This document shows positions 47,440 to 56,958 of a stretch of 64,000 bases of DNA, in pieces. The position numbers and the translations under genes are program-made. A model generated the notes under the pieces. The model saw only the letters and a list, made by a program, of their open reading frames with translations. It was not told the DNA's origin and made no database searches. Source of the DNA: Desulfovibrio sp. (GTDB lineage: Bacteria; Desulfobacterota; Desulfovibrionia; Desulfovibrionales; Desulfovibrionaceae); the NCBI RefSeq assembly GCF_019422935.1, contig NZ_JAHZCJ010000008.1:47622-111621 (forward strand), written 5' to 3'. Each line of letters starts with the position of its first letter. Positions within the stretch are counted from its first letter, which is position 1.

Positions 47440-48210
47440 TTATTGACCGCGGATCCAGTAGGTTTCAAAGCCGTCTTCAAGCCAGCCGTCCTTCACCCGG
47501 GTGAAGCCAGCCTCTTTGAAAAGATCGCGGTATTCATCCTGTGTGCGCCGCCAGCCCCAGAACTGCTGCCGACGAATGCCCATATAGTGCAGGGCCGCGC
47601 GGATGCCGATCTTGATGGCGTTCACGAAACTGCCGATAAACGAATCTTCTTCCAGCAATGACGCAGAAAGCAGCACCAGTTCCCCGCCGGGGGCAAGCTG
47701 CGCCCGCAGTTCCCACAGCAGATGCTGGAACTCGCGCGTAGGAATGCCATAGTCAACAGTAGACAGGTAGATCATGTCGTACTGCACATCAGAGGGCAGG
47801 CACATGGGCGGCAGCCCGATATAGATGCGGTCGCTGGGAATGTATTCCCGCAGCCACTTCATGCCAACAGTGCTGGGTTCGTTGACGTGCAGTTCAAGCT
47901 CCGGCATTTCTTCCAGCAAAATCTTTTCCATATAGCCCACGCCGCTGCCAATGGACAGCACGCGCACGGGTTCCGTGCGCCCTGCGGGGTCTTGCGCCAG
48001 CTTTGCACGCAACTGACCGATAAGCCACTTTGCGTCTGTGCGCTTGTTTTCGCGCCAGACAGATGGCAAATCTTCCCAGTTCTTGTAGCGGCGGAACAGC
48101 TCTTCGTAAAAAACCGCATAAAACTTTGGTTCCGCCAGATGAAAGAATGAAATATGTGAAAAGGACGTGAAGGGTATACCCTGCCAGCTTTCCTGATAAA
48201 AACGCCGCAC
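47440..48210 (-). CDS. Class I SAM-dependent methyltransferase
   Basis: About 256 residues. Motif I is VLSIGSGVGYMEKIL (near 85), then ELHVNEPS, and YDMIYLSTVDYGIP marks the post-I/II region. WELRAQLAPGGELVLLSASL is the typical motif III strand. A GTG at 48210 is preceded by GGAGG at ideal spacing; a TTG nine codons upstream is weaker. The target is unknown; position next to the glycan operon hints at envelope glycans. Confidence 0.75.
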   Translation of the reverse strand: MRRFYQESWQGIPFTSFSHISFFHLAEPKFYAVFYEELFRRYKNWEDLPSVWRENKRTDAKWLIGQLRAKLAQDPAGRTEPVRVLSIGSGVGYMEKILLEEMPELELHVNEPSTVGMKWLREYIPSDRIYIGLPPMCLPSDVQYDMIYLSTVDYGIPTREFQHLLWELRAQLAPGGELVLLSASLLEEDSFIGSFVNAIKIGIRAALHYMGIRRQQFWGWRRTQDEYRDLFKEAGFTRVKDGWLEDGFETYWIRGQ

Positions 48211-48608
48211 GTTGAAGCCTCCGAGACATGGCCGCAAAAGCTCACCTCGCGCAGGATTGCGCCCCAGGCAAACTTTCGATGCGCAAAATCATAACTCAAC
48301 CGCCAGCAAGGCGCAATGCGCGTAAACCGTGCGGCGGCAACTTGCGCAAGAACGTGATCAGGCCGCAACATTACTGCAATACTTAAAAATATCTGACAGG
48401 CACCACGCAGCAACCGGCCAGATAGCATGCAGCAGCAAGCGCAAACAAATCATAAAAATCCGCAAGGGGAGGATCTTTCCGATCCTCCCCTTGCCCATAG
48501 CTGCCAAACTGGCTGATACTCAACAAACAGGCATCTTGCGGCCACTATCGCCTACAGACGCTCTTTGCTTTCTTTCTTTCTGCTCTCAAACCTGGCTGCG
48601 GCGTTCCG
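48211..48608. other. Intergenic region between methyltransferase and chemoreceptor genes
   Basis: Contains the chemoreceptor terminator at 48462-48494 and the upstream region of the methyltransferase gene. Nothing else is recognised. Confidence 0.4.
48455..48494 (-). terminator. Intrinsic terminator of the chemoreceptor gene
   Basis: A 14-bp perfect stem (48462-48475 with 48481-48494) with a five-base loop, followed on the minus strand by GGATTTTTATG. Confidence 0.75.
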
Positions 48609-50375
48609 TTAACCAGCCTTCATTTCCTGAATAAGCCGCCGCAGCACCTGGGCCTGCTGGGCCATCTCGCTCATGGCCTGATTGGCCCTTCCCATGGCTT
48701 GCGCGGTTTCTGCCGAAATCGTTGCTACCTGCTCCACAGAGCGGCTGATCTCTTCGCTGGATGCCGACTGCTGCTCGCTGGCTGCGGCGATGGAACGTAC
48801 CTGATCGCTTGCCTGTTCCACAAGGCTGACAATCTGCGTAAGCGCCTCGCCAGAAAGCGAAGCCCGGTGCGTGGCGCTTTCAATGGTGGCAACAGACTTG
48901 TCCACGCCGTCAATGCTTTTACGGGTTCCTTCCTGAATACCACGGATGACGCCGCCCACTTCCTGCGTGGCTGTCATGGTCTTTTCCGCCAGTTTGCGCA
49001 CCTCATCGGCCACCACGGCAAAGCCGCGCCCGGCATCACCAGCCCGAGCGGCCTCAATGGCGGCATTCAGGGCCAGCAGGTTGGTCTGATCTGCGATATC
49101 GGAAATAACGCTCATGATCTGCCCAATGCCATCGGCCTGCTTGCCAAGCGTGGCCATATCGGCCTTGACTTCAAGCGACTGCTTTTGCACCTCGGTGATG
49201 TCGCTCACCACATTGCGAACCAGCTGCGCGCCTTCCTGTGCCTTGGTGCGCGCGGTATCGGAGGTATCAGAGGCCTTGGCTGCATTTTCCGCAACTTCGC
49301 CCACGGTGGCGTTCATCTCATCCATGGCAGAAGACGTAACCGAAACACGCCGGGACTGTTCCTCTGCCCCATTGCTCGACTGCGTAATCAAAGCAGAGAG
49401 CTGCTCTGTGGCAGTTGATACCACCTCAACGACGCTTTCAAGCTGGTGCGCGGCCTGCAACATACCCTCGGCCTTGGCGCGCTCGGCCTGCACCTTGGCA
49501 GCCTGAGCTTCTTGCGTGGCTATTTCTGCATGGTGGGCCTGCTCCGAAGCTTCGGCGCTTTTTTGCTCCGCCTCGGCGATCTTGTCCTTCATGGTTCCCA
49601 CCATGTTCTGCAAGACATGATAAACGCCGCCGGGCTTCTTTTGCTGACGGAAGGTCACGTTAAGATCTCCGTCAGCAATCTTGCCAGCAACTTCGGCAAG
49701 ATAGCCAGGGTCTTCACCAAGCTGGCGCATGACCTCGCGCGTAAGCAACATGCCCTGCCCCACAGACAAAATAAAACCAATGGCAATGGCCGCAAAAATC
49801 ATTTTTTTGGAAAAATCAGCCAGGTCGTCATTGGACTGGGCCAGCAGATGGCCCTGCTCTTCCTTGGACTCCACAAGGCGGTTGATGGCGTCCTGATACT
49901 GATTGGCCAGTTTGTTTCCTTCACTATCAAGATAGGCTTCGGCTCCGGCGGTATCGCCAGACTGCTTTATTTTGAGGACCTTGTCCGTCATGCCTCTGAA
50001 CTCAGCGCGGTGCACCTTGTACTCTTCGATAATCTGCTTTGCCTTGGCAGAAATGAGAGTTTTCTCCACAGCTTTTGAGCTGTCGTCTATTTCTTTGCGC
50101 AGCGCTTCAATCTGGGCAGTGCGTTTGCTGACCTCCTCGCCAGACGTTGCACCCACGATACCTTCCATATTGACGCGAATACGTTGAAAACCTACGGCCA
50201 GCTTCAGCAGATCCGCCATTGGGACGGTGGCGCGCTCATAAAGGATTGTGTCCGCATTATTGACCTTTCCCAGTTCAAAAACGGCAAAAACACCTACGCC
50301 CAAGGTCATCAGCGAAGACAGGATAAAACTCACAATGAGCTTTGTTTGCAGTTGTGTATTTTTTAAAAGGCTCAT
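48609..50375 (-). CDS. Methyl-accepting chemotaxis protein
   Basis: A 588-residue chemoreceptor. TM1 is residues 12-32, then a four-helix-bundle sensor of the 4HB_MCP type (about 33-190), TM2 (about 192-212), a HAMP region, and a long coiled-coil signalling domain. The hairpin tip reads [39 protein letters not shown], the CheA/CheW contact region. It transmits ligand signals to flagellar motors. A perfect sigma-28 promoter lies upstream, so it is co-expressed with motility genes. The ligand is unknown. Confidence 0.95.
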   Translation of the reverse strand: MSLLKNTQLQTKLIVSFILSSLMTLGVGVFAVFELGKVNNADTILYERATVPMADLLKLAVGFQRIRVNMEGIVGATSGEEVSKRTAQIEALRKEIDDSSKAVEKTLISAKAKQIIEEYKVHRAEFRGMTDKVLKIKQSGDTAGAEAYLDSEGNKLANQYQDAINRLVESKEEQGHLLAQSNDDLADFSKKMIFAAIAIGFILSVGQGMLLTREVMRQLGEDPGYLAEVAGKIADGDLNVTFRQQKKPGGVYHVLQNMVGTMKDKIAEAEQKSAEASEQAHHAEIATQEAQAAKVQAERAKAEGMLQAAHQLESVVEVVSTATEQLSALITQSSNGAEEQSRRVSVTSSAMDEMNATVGEVAENAAKASDTSDTARTKAQEGAQLVRNVVSDITEVQKQSLEVKADMATLGKQADGIGQIMSVISDIADQTNLLALNAAIEAARAGDAGRGFAVVADEVRKLAEKTMTATQEVGGVIRGIQEGTRKSIDGVDKSVATIESATHRASLSGEALTQIVSLVEQASDQVRSIAAASEQQSASSEEISRSVEQVATISAETAQAMGRANQAMSEMAQQAQVLRRLIQEMKAG

Positions 50376-50426
50376 GTTCGATTCTCCAGGAGAGGGGGAT
50401 TTTATACTATTAGCATACTACTTTCT

Positions 50427-50453
50427 TTATCGGCATAGTCTTTAAACATTTTA
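50427..50453 (-). promoter_or_regulatory. Sigma-28 (FliA) promoter of the chemoreceptor gene
   Basis: On the minus strand TAAA, exactly 15 bases, then GCCGATAA: an exact match to the flagellar sigma factor consensus, about 50 bases before the start codon at 50375. Confidence 0.85.
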
Positions 50454-50573
50454 GGTTATCAGCAAAAGTAATTAAAAATATTTTCCATATAACATGCTAC
50501 AATCCTTTGTTTAGCTGCCCAACCAAATCACTGCCATAGTATCCACCAGCGTATGCACAGGCCGCTCGCCAAA

Positions 50574-51487
50574 TCAGGACTTATCAATCGGTCTGAGAGG
50601 AATGCAGATTTCCGTCAGCAGGTCTGCAGGAGGGGTCGTTTGCGGTGAATTCCAGTATATTTCAAAACCCGGATCATTATACGGCTCGCGTCCGCTCTGC
50701 GGAAACCACATGCCAAACAGCGACCTGTAGGCCGGATGCAGCAGGGAGTACGGCCCCCTGATGCGCAGCGCGGCATATTCCTGTTCCCCGCCAATATACC
50801 GCAAAAAAATATCCTCACTCTGTAGCAGGGGGCACAATTCGGCACTTGCTTCCAGTAACTCTGGTGGCAGGCTGACGCAGGCATCCATGCGGCACTTTTG
50901 GGGCGCGGTGATGTCCGGGTTGTCGTAGCTCACGCCGTAAGCCACCGAGGCATCAGAAAGCAGGCCGTTGGCCCCCAGCGCGCCGCACAGTTTTTCCCAT
51001 GCAGGAAAACTCTCGTCATATGGGCCTGTGTGTCGCACGGCAGCTACCAGGCGCGGTGCAAACTTTTCGATGCGTACTTCCATGGTCGGGAGGTCGGTCA
51101 TTTCATGGTAAAACAGGGGACGCGTCAGATCACGTCTGCGGGCAACCTCCAAATGTCCCTTCCGGCGGCGATATTCAGACGGCAGCATGCCCATATGCGC
51201 CCGAAAGGCGCGCGTAAAGGCATCCACGCTGTCGTAGCCCGCGCCAAGTGCTATCTGGGTAACAGATTCAGGGGAATGCCCAAGCTGCATTGCCGCGCGC
51301 TCCAGCAATATACGGCGCACGTATGCCGCAACGCTCTCGCCCCCATGGATGAAAATATCCGGTGAAAATGATAGGGCGAAAAACAGGCTATGCGCGCTAG
51401 TTCTTCCAGATTGGGCCTGTCATCAAGGTGCTGCTCAATGTGGCGCAGCACAAGGCCTATACGCTGCTGGTAGGTAAGTATTTCCAT
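50574..51487 (-). pseudogene. AraC-family regulator with GyrI-like domain, frameshifted
   Basis: ATG 51487 (GGGAGA upstream) opens MEILTYQQRIGLVLRHIEQ and FSPYHFHRIFSSM, the first AraC helix-turn-helix. Around 51355 one base is missing: the sequel GESVAAYVRRILLERAAMQLG lies in another frame. From there the frame continues through the second helix-turn-helix (SVDAFTRAFRAHMGMLPSEYRRR) and a GyrI-like effector-binding domain (about 150 residues) to 50574. Restoring one base gives a normal Rob/SoxS-GyrI-type regulator of about 304 residues. Either a real pseudogene or a sequencing error. Confidence 0.8.
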
Positions 51488-51615
51488 GTATTCTCCCATC
51501 TCGACGCTGCCTGCCAAGGGCCACGGTGGGCAGAAGCGCAAAAAAAGTCGAGCGAATTTTCTCGACCTGCATCACGATGCCTTCACACACCAATATTCAT
51601 TCACAAGGAGAAGTT

Positions 51616-52062
51616 ATGAACGAATTTGAAATAAAGGTTGTGGATTTTCCGGCCAAGCAACTTATGGGCATCAAGGTGCGTACCAACATGGCAAAAGCTA
51701 AAGTGGATTGCTCTGCCCTGTGGCAGAGCTTCTGCCCGCAAATGCCCAAAATTCATGGCAAGGAAAGCTACGGGGTCTCCATCATGCTCAATGCCCAGGA
51801 TTTTGATTACTGGGCCGCCGTTGAGGCCGAAGGCCAGGTTCCGTCAGACATAGAAACAACCAGCATTTCGTCCGGTTCGTACGCCCGCTGCACCGTGCCG
51901 AATCTGGAAAGTATCGGTGCGGGATACATGTTCATGTACCAGACGTGGCTTGGCGGGCAGCAAGAATGGAAACTGAACGAGCAGGCCCCCTGCTTTGAGT
52001 TGTACCCTGCGGACTGGAATCCGAGTATGCCGTTTGACTTGTTTATGCCGGTCAAGCGTTAG
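51616..52062 (+). CDS. GyrI-like small-molecule-binding domain protein
   Basis: A 148-residue stand-alone effector-binding protein of the GyrI/AraC-ligand-binding fold: FPAKQLMGIKVRTNM near the N-terminus, SYGVSIML in the middle, and the C-terminal AGYMFMYQTWL...FELYPADW. It is divergent from the AraC/GyrI regulator gene, whose own C-terminal domain has the same fold, so the pair may share a ligand. AAGGAG precedes ATG 51616. Confidence 0.75.
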   Translation: MNEFEIKVVDFPAKQLMGIKVRTNMAKAKVDCSALWQSFCPQMPKIHGKESYGVSIMLNAQDFDYWAAVEAEGQVPSDIETTSISSGSYARCTVPNLESIGAGYMFMYQTWLGGQQEWKLNEQAPCFELYPADWNPSMPFDLFMPVKR

Positions 52063-52190
52063 ATTCCACCGTCCGGCGAAGTTGGGACGCCTGCGCGGCC
52101 CAGCCTCGCCCGAGAGGCACTAAGTTTATCTTTTCTGCCCTCCGGGCACCGGATTCCGCCGTCCGGCGGAGTTTGGGACGCCTCTGCGGC
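52062..52190. repeat. Imperfect 38-bp direct repeat pair
   Basis: 52062-52099 and 52152-52190 share the pattern GATTCC(A/G)CCGTCCGGCG followed by AGTTTGGGACGCCT; roughly 85% identical. The second copy contains the hairpin CCGCCGTCCGGCGG. Confidence 0.6.
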
Positions 52191-52694
52191 GCGCAGCAAG
52201 GCGGGGCCGGTTATGGGGCTATGCCCCCTTCTCGGCCCCCCTTGCATCCCCCCCGAAGCACCCCCTGAGGTTTTCAGATCCCGCAAAACAGCGAGGGCAA
52301 CGCGGCTATAGCTGCGGGAGCTTCCCTCACTCGCTGCGCTCGCTCAGGTGATCTCCCTCCGCGCCGCGTAAATGCCAGAGGACGCCTTCGCTTCGACCAG
52401 TATCCGCTTCAGCCAAATTCCACTGATCTAGTCGCTCGTTTAGGAAATGGCTTCGTACTCTTTCCCCACGGATTCTGGGTTTTCAGTCACCTCCAAGCCC
52501 AGGCTAACCACAACAAAAAAACTACGCGATATAGGAAAGTTATGCGCGTAAATGGCAAGTTTCATTCGGTCATAACTAGCAGAATGAATTGCGAGTCAGA
52601 AAGAGCTGCCCTCCATCAAAAGCTGGTCGTGGAGTCGCCTTCCTTAAACTCGCCGGAGCGAACGCGGAGGCGACGGCTGGTGTTGGACGAATTT
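52191..52694. other. Intergenic region without recognised genes
   Basis: Part of an 839-base gap. Several short open frames exist but none has a ribosome site or gene-like composition. Confidence 0.4.
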
Positions 52695-52815
52695 GCAAAA
52701 TACGCGTTTTGCGGTCTGAAAAGGAAACGCCGGGATTTAGAGCGCAGCGTACTCAAGTACGTGAGCATCAAAATCCCGGCGCTGACGCATTCAGGGCGCA
52801 AAAGTCGGTTTTGCG
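52695..52815. repeat. Structured palindromic intergenic element
   Basis: Three consecutive inverted repeats: GCAAAA...TTTTGC (52695-52712), CGCCGGGATTT...AAATCCCGGCG (52728-52738 with 52771-52781) enclosing GTACTCAAGTAC (52749-52760), and CGCAAAA...TTTTGCG (52797-52815). Outer palindromes are near-copies of each other. Layout suggests a repetitive extragenic element or structured RNA. Confidence 0.6.
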
Positions 52816-52901
52816 TAAATGCGCCTGACAGGCTCACCCACCCCGCCACCAAAATCTTCCCGCCTTTTCTTACCCTCCCAGCCCTTCCCTGTGCCGCAGG
52901 G

Positions 52902-53618
52902 CTACACCTGCGGCTTACGGCTTAAAATCAACGACATATAGGGCGGTGTCTCGCCCGCTGCACAAGCCCCGCCAAGCCCCCGACAAACCTTCTCCGCAGA
53001 CTGCTCCACATGGCTCGCCAACACGCACGACTCCAGCCGGTTGGTCGCGCCCAAGGCTTCCGCAATGGCGGGCAGGTTGCGGTAGGCCTTGAGAATCACG
53101 GCCGTATCACTCTGTTGCAATGAATCTTCCAGACTCTCCCGGCTGTTGATGCCCGGTATGATGCGCAAGGTCTCGCCGTTTTCGCACAAAACGGTGCGGG
53201 TGCGGGCAGCTGCCGCCTGAAAGGACGTGATGCCGGGAATGACCTCCACCGCCAGATGCGGCGCACATTCACCAAGGGTGCGCATGAGGTAGCCAAACGT
53301 GCTGTACACCAGCGGATCGCCAATGGTCAGAAAGGCGGCACTCTGCCCGCTTTCCAGAACGTCTCTGGTGGTCTGGGCCGCTACGCGCCATGCCTCGCGC
53401 AGCACGGAGCGGTCGCGCGTCATGGGAAATTCCAGCCGCAATACGCGCACATCAGCCCGCAGGTGCGGACGCGCCGTGTCCAGCGCCGCAGAAAAGTCAT
53501 TGCGGGGCGAGGCTGCCGCAAGGATAACATCCACCTCGCCCAACACCCTGACTGCCCGCAGGGTCAAAAGATCGGGCGCGCCGGGGCCGACGCCCACGCC
53601 GTAGAGAATTCCGTTCAT
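52902..53618 (-). CDS. cbiL: Precorrin-2/cobalt-precorrin-2 C20-methyltransferase
   Basis: A 238-residue SAM-dependent tetrapyrrole methylase. GVGVGPGAPDLLTLRAV (residues 7-23), FLTIGDPLVYSTFGYL (about 95-110) and VEVIPGITSFQAAAA are the CbiL/CobI signatures. It methylates C-20 of the corrin ring in cobalamin synthesis. GAGCAGG precedes the ATG. Last gene of the cobalamin-uptake operon, coupling import with synthesis under one riboswitch. Confidence 0.93.
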   Translation of the reverse strand: MNGILYGVGVGPGAPDLLTLRAVRVLGEVDVILAAASPRNDFSAALDTARPHLRADVRVLRLEFPMTRDRSVLREAWRVAAQTTRDVLESGQSAAFLTIGDPLVYSTFGYLMRTLGECAPHLAVEVIPGITSFQAAAARTRTVLCENGETLRIIPGINSRESLEDSLQQSDTAVILKAYRNLPAIAEALGATNRLESCVLASHVEQSAEKVCRGLGGACAAGETPPYMSLILSRKPQV

Positions 53619-53657
53619 TACCTGCTCTCTTTACAATACTCTGAAATATTTATGGGA

Positions 53658-54587
53658 TCAGCGGTGCAGCCAGCTATCCAGCTCTTCCGCCGCATCCAGG
53701 GCGCGAGGGCCGGGGCGGGCAAACCGCTCTTCGTCAACTATTAGTACGCGGCCAGCGCGCTGAGCGCGCAAATCCCTGTAATGATCGCGCTCGGCCAGAG
53801 GCGTTGGTTCAGGATTCATGGGACCTTTCTGAATAATGTACGCATCCGGGTCTGCCGCAATCAGGGATTCCTCGCTGTAACGCACCAGTTTTTTACCGTC
53901 GCTCACCACGTTTTCGCCCCCCACAAGGGCCAGTATCTCGCTACTGATGCCACCGCGTCCGGCAGCCAGCAGATTGGGATAACGCACCTCGTAAAAGACG
54001 CGCGTCACGGGCTTGCCAGCATTGCGGCTGCGCAATGCCTGCACACGGCTCTTCCAGCCGTCTACAAGAGCCTGGGCCTTATCTTCGCGCCCAACAAGCC
54101 GCCCCAGAGTTTCCGTCACCTCAAACAGCCGTTCAAAGGAATTTACTTCAAAGGTCAGTACCTTGAGTCCCAAGGAACGCAAATTCTCGGTCTGGGTTTG
54201 GGCTTCGCTGCGGCCTTCAAGCTGCAAGACAACATCCGGCTGTTGCGCCAGCACAAGCTCGGCATTGGGGCGCATGTGCGTGCCAATGGCAGGCAGGGCC
54301 GCAAGCTCCGGCAGATTGCCGTCGGCAGCGGTGCGCGCCACCAGCAGGTCGCCAGCGCCCAGAGCCAGAAAAATCTCGTTAAACGCACCGTACAGGGCGA
54401 TCACCCTTTTGACGGGTTGGGCAAAAGTTACTGTTGCGCCCGTGTCGTCCGTGATGACAATAGGGACGGAATCACTGGACTTGCTGTTTTCAGAGTTAGC
54501 CGCCTGCGCCTCTGACGGAAGCAGGATCTGACCGAGCAGCAGATTCAGGCCCAGACACAGCAGCATGAAGAGAGGCCGCCGGGACAA
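53658..54587 (-). CDS. btuF: Cobalamin-type ABC transporter substrate-binding protein (BtuF-like)
   Basis: About 309 residues: a signal peptide (SRRPLFMLLCLGLNLLL...SEAQA), then the two-lobed helical-backbone fold with ITDDTGATVTFAQPVKRVIALYG, LGAGDLLVARTAA and IGTHMRPNAELVLAQQPDVVL, ending LDAAEELDSWLHR. The start is ambiguous: TTG 54587 has GGGGA upstream, ATG 54566 does not; both overlap the btuD end. The family also binds siderophores; the riboswitch and cbiL favour cobalamin. Confidence 0.82.
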   Translation of the reverse strand: MSRRPLFMLLCLGLNLLLGQILLPSEAQAANSENSKSSDSVPIVITDDTGATVTFAQPVKRVIALYGAFNEIFLALGAGDLLVARTAADGNLPELAALPAIGTHMRPNAELVLAQQPDVVLQLEGRSEAQTQTENLRSLGLKVLTFEVNSFERLFEVTETLGRLVGREDKAQALVDGWKSRVQALRSRNAGKPVTRVFYEVRYPNLLAAGRGGISSEILALVGGENVVSDGKKLVRYSEESLIAADPDAYIIQKGPMNPEPTPLAERDHYRDLRAQRAGRVLIVDEERFARPGPRALDAAEELDSWLHR

Positions 54588-55434
54588 CAGATTTTTCCCC
54601 GCTCCACGGGCCTTTTGCGCTGGCAAGCAGGGCCTGAGGCAGTCCCCACCGGGGGTGGGGCAACACGCAGATGGGTATGTTGTAGAGCGCACCGAGATTC
54701 TCCTCTGTAAAAACCTTTGCTACCGGCCCGTCAAAAACCAGCTTTCCGTCCCGCAAACCCATAAGGCGCGTGGCATACAGAGCCGCCAGATTGCAGTCGT
54801 GCACGGCCATGAGCACACAGGCTCCTGCGGCGCGGCGGCGCTCAAGCAGGTCGAACAGATCGACCATGCGCGCCCAGTCCAGCCCTGCGGCCAGCTCGTC
54901 CAGCAGCAGGAGCGGACTTTCCTGCGCAAGGGCGCGGGCCAGCAAAACCCGTTGCAACTCGCCGCCCGAAAGTTCTGTGAGCCTGCGGTGCGCCAGCAGC
55001 GCGGCCCCGGTTTCTTCAAGCGCCCGGTCTGCTGCGGCATAATCTTCCCGCCCATAAGCTCCAAGCCACGAAAGATGGGCAAAACGCCCGAGCAGCACCA
55101 TCTGCCGCGCGGTAAGGCCCTGCGGCAACTGCCCTCGCTGCGGCACCACGGCCACCATGCGGGCGCGCTCGCGCGGCTTCAATGTTGCCAGCGGACGGCC
55201 CTGAATCTCAATGGCGCCAGCCTGCGGCGTCAGCACCCCCGAAAGGGTGCGCAGCAGCGTTGTTTTACCGCTGCCGTTGGGGCCAAGCAGGGCGGCGCAC
55301 TCCCCGGCGTGCAGGGTAAAGCCCGCGTCCCGCAGCACACTCTGCCCGCCGTATCCGGCGCGCACCCCGGCAATACGCAGCACAGGCGGTGCAGTGCGCC
55401 CCTCATGACGAATATTTTGGCCAGGCCGCAGCAT
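54496..55434 (-). CDS. btuD: Cobalamin-type ABC transporter ATPase (BtuD-like)
   Basis: A 312-residue FecE/BtuD-type ATPase. Walker A GPNGSGKTTLLR (about 48-59), signature LSGGELQRVLLARAL, Walker B LLLLDELAAGLDW and the switch AVHDCNLAALYA. A 45-residue C-terminal tail beyond the ATPase overlaps the btuF start. ATG 55434 overlaps the permease stop (ATGA). Confidence 0.9.
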   Translation of the reverse strand: MLRPGQNIRHEGRTAPPVLRIAGVRAGYGGQSVLRDAGFTLHAGECAALLGPNGSGKTTLLRTLSGVLTPQAGAIEIQGRPLATLKPRERARMVAVVPQRGQLPQGLTARQMVLLGRFAHLSWLGAYGREDYAAADRALEETGAALLAHRRLTELSGGELQRVLLARALAQESPLLLLDELAAGLDWARMVDLFDLLERRRAAGACVLMAVHDCNLAALYATRLMGLRDGKLVFDGPVAKVFTEENLGALYNIPICVLPHPRWGLPQALLASAKGPWSGEKSVVPAASLHAAVSGPESAARSDPASVRGAGG

Positions 55435-56534
55435 CAGCGCCTCCGCACCAGCAGGGCGAAAAATGGCCCGCCAAGCAAGGCCGTGACCACGCCCACGGGC
55501 AATTCCTGCCCGCCGGAAAGCACGCAACGGGCCAGCACATCGGCCCAGACCAGCAGCACCCCGCCGCCGAAAAAGGCCGCAGTCAGCAGGGGGCCGTGCC
55601 CCCAGCCCAGCAGCAGACGCAGCACGTGCGGCACCACCAGCCCCACAAAGCCGATCACCCCGGCCACGGCCACGCAGCCAGCTGTCATGCAGCTTGCCCC
55701 GGCCAGCAGCCACAGGCGGGCGCGGCCCACATCAAGGCCGGTCTGGGCGGCCTGCTCATCCCCAAGGGAAAGCACGTCCAGGGCGCGCCAGCCAAAAGCC
55801 GTTGCCAGCAAGCCCGGCACAAGGGTCGCCAGCAAGAGGGGCAGGCTGCTCCAGCCCCGGCCCTGAAAGGAACCCATGATCCAGAACACAATACTGGTTA
55901 CGGATTCCTCGTTGAGGGCCTTCACAAGGGCCACCAGCGCCCCTAAAAATGCTGCCACGGCAATGCCCGCAAGAATCACGCTCTCCCGGCTGAACGCGCC
56001 GTCGCCGCGCCCCAGCCACAGTGCGCAGCCAAGGGCCGCGAGTGCGCCGATCAGAGCCGCAGGGGCCACCAGCCCGGCATGGCTGAAGCCAGCCAGCCCC
56101 GGCACATTGCCCAACCACGGGATGCTCCCCAGCATGGCCACCAGCGGCCCGCCAAGGGCTATAGCCATGCTGGCCCCGCAGGCGGCCCCGGCGGAAATTC
56201 CCAGGGTAAAGGGATCAGCCAGCGGATTGCGCAACACGCCCTGCAATGCTGCCCCGGCCATAGCCAGAGCGCCGCCGCACAGGGTGGCCAGACACACCCG
56301 GGCAAGGCGGATGCTTACCACGACCCCGGTCAGGGCCGGATCATCGGGCGCAGACGCAAAGCCTGCCAATGCCGCCAAAGCGCGAAACACGCTCTGTGCG
56401 CTCAAGGGCACAGGCCCCGGCAAACAGGCCAACGGCAGCGAAACAAGCCACACGACCACAAGACCGGTAAAAACCGGACACAGCCTGCGGGATTGCGGGA
56501 AGGAGGAGTGAGAAGATGCGGTCGTTCTGGTCAT
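55434..56534 (-). CDS. btuC: Cobalamin-type ABC transporter permease (FecCD/BtuC family)
   Basis: A 366-residue inner-membrane permease with about ten helices. Family stretches are LRNPLADPFTLGISAGAACGAS, FWIMGSFQGRGWSSL and GVIGFVGLVVPHVLRLLLG. A longer Ser/Arg-rich N-terminus precedes helix 1. First gene of the operon, about 105 bases after the riboswitch terminator. Confidence 0.9.
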   Translation of the reverse strand: MTRTTASSHSSFPQSRRLCPVFTGLVVVWLVSLPLACLPGPVPLSAQSVFRALAALAGFASAPDDPALTGVVVSIRLARVCLATLCGGALAMAGAALQGVLRNPLADPFTLGISAGAACGASMAIALGGPLVAMLGSIPWLGNVPGLAGFSHAGLVAPAALIGALAALGCALWLGRGDGAFSRESVILAGIAVAAFLGALVALVKALNEESVTSIVFWIMGSFQGRGWSSLPLLLATLVPGLLATAFGWRALDVLSLGDEQAAQTGLDVGRARLWLLAGASCMTAGCVAVAGVIGFVGLVVPHVLRLLLGWGHGPLLTAAFFGGGVLLVWADVLARCVLSGGQELPVGVVTALLGGPFFALLVRRR

Positions 56535-56638
56535 GCCAGCCCTCTGGCCGTAGCCTGCGGGGGCACACGCGGGCCAAAGCGTTGGCTGACCTCAGGGGTC
56601 AGACCCTTGCCCAGTGGCGGCCTGCGCCGCGCGAGCAT

Positions 56639-56673
56639 AAAAAAAGCCTCTTCCACTCGTGGTGGAAGAGGCC
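56639..56673 (-). terminator. Intrinsic terminator of the cobalamin riboswitch
   Basis: An 11-bp perfect stem GCCTCTTCCAC/GTGGAAGAGGC followed on the minus strand by eight T residues. It lies between the aptamer and btuC and is the likely expression platform. Confidence 0.88.
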
Positions 56674-56767
56674 CGTATTTCCTCTGTCCTGCCGGCAAAA
56701 ACCCGTTGCCGTGGGGCGGCCAATGCCGCACCGTGGTGCCGTCATTCCATGACTGCGCACCTTGGGG

Positions 56768-56915
56768 CATGGCAGGTCTTCCGGCTTGGTTCCCCTGCTC
56801 CGGCCTTCCCGTTTCCAGTGGCGCAAGATGGAGCAAGGTTAAGAACCTCACGGCGGCGGGTCCGCTCCCGTTTTTCACGGGATTCCCTTTTCAAGCCGGT
56901 CTACCCGGCTACCAA
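56768..56915 (-). promoter_or_regulatory. Cobalamin riboswitch
   Basis: On the minus strand the aptamer runs GGTAGCCGGGTAGACC... GGGAATCCCGTGAAAAACGG, GAGCGGACCCGCCGCCGTGA and ends AAGCCGGAAGACCTGCC, the B12-box-like consensus. It precedes a cobalamin transport/synthesis operon and a terminator. When cobalamin is bound, the terminator should form and transcription stop. Confidence 0.93.
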
Positions 56916-56958
56916 TGCCGCCAACACTCTAGGCGCGGCCTTGCGGCCTGTCAATGGC

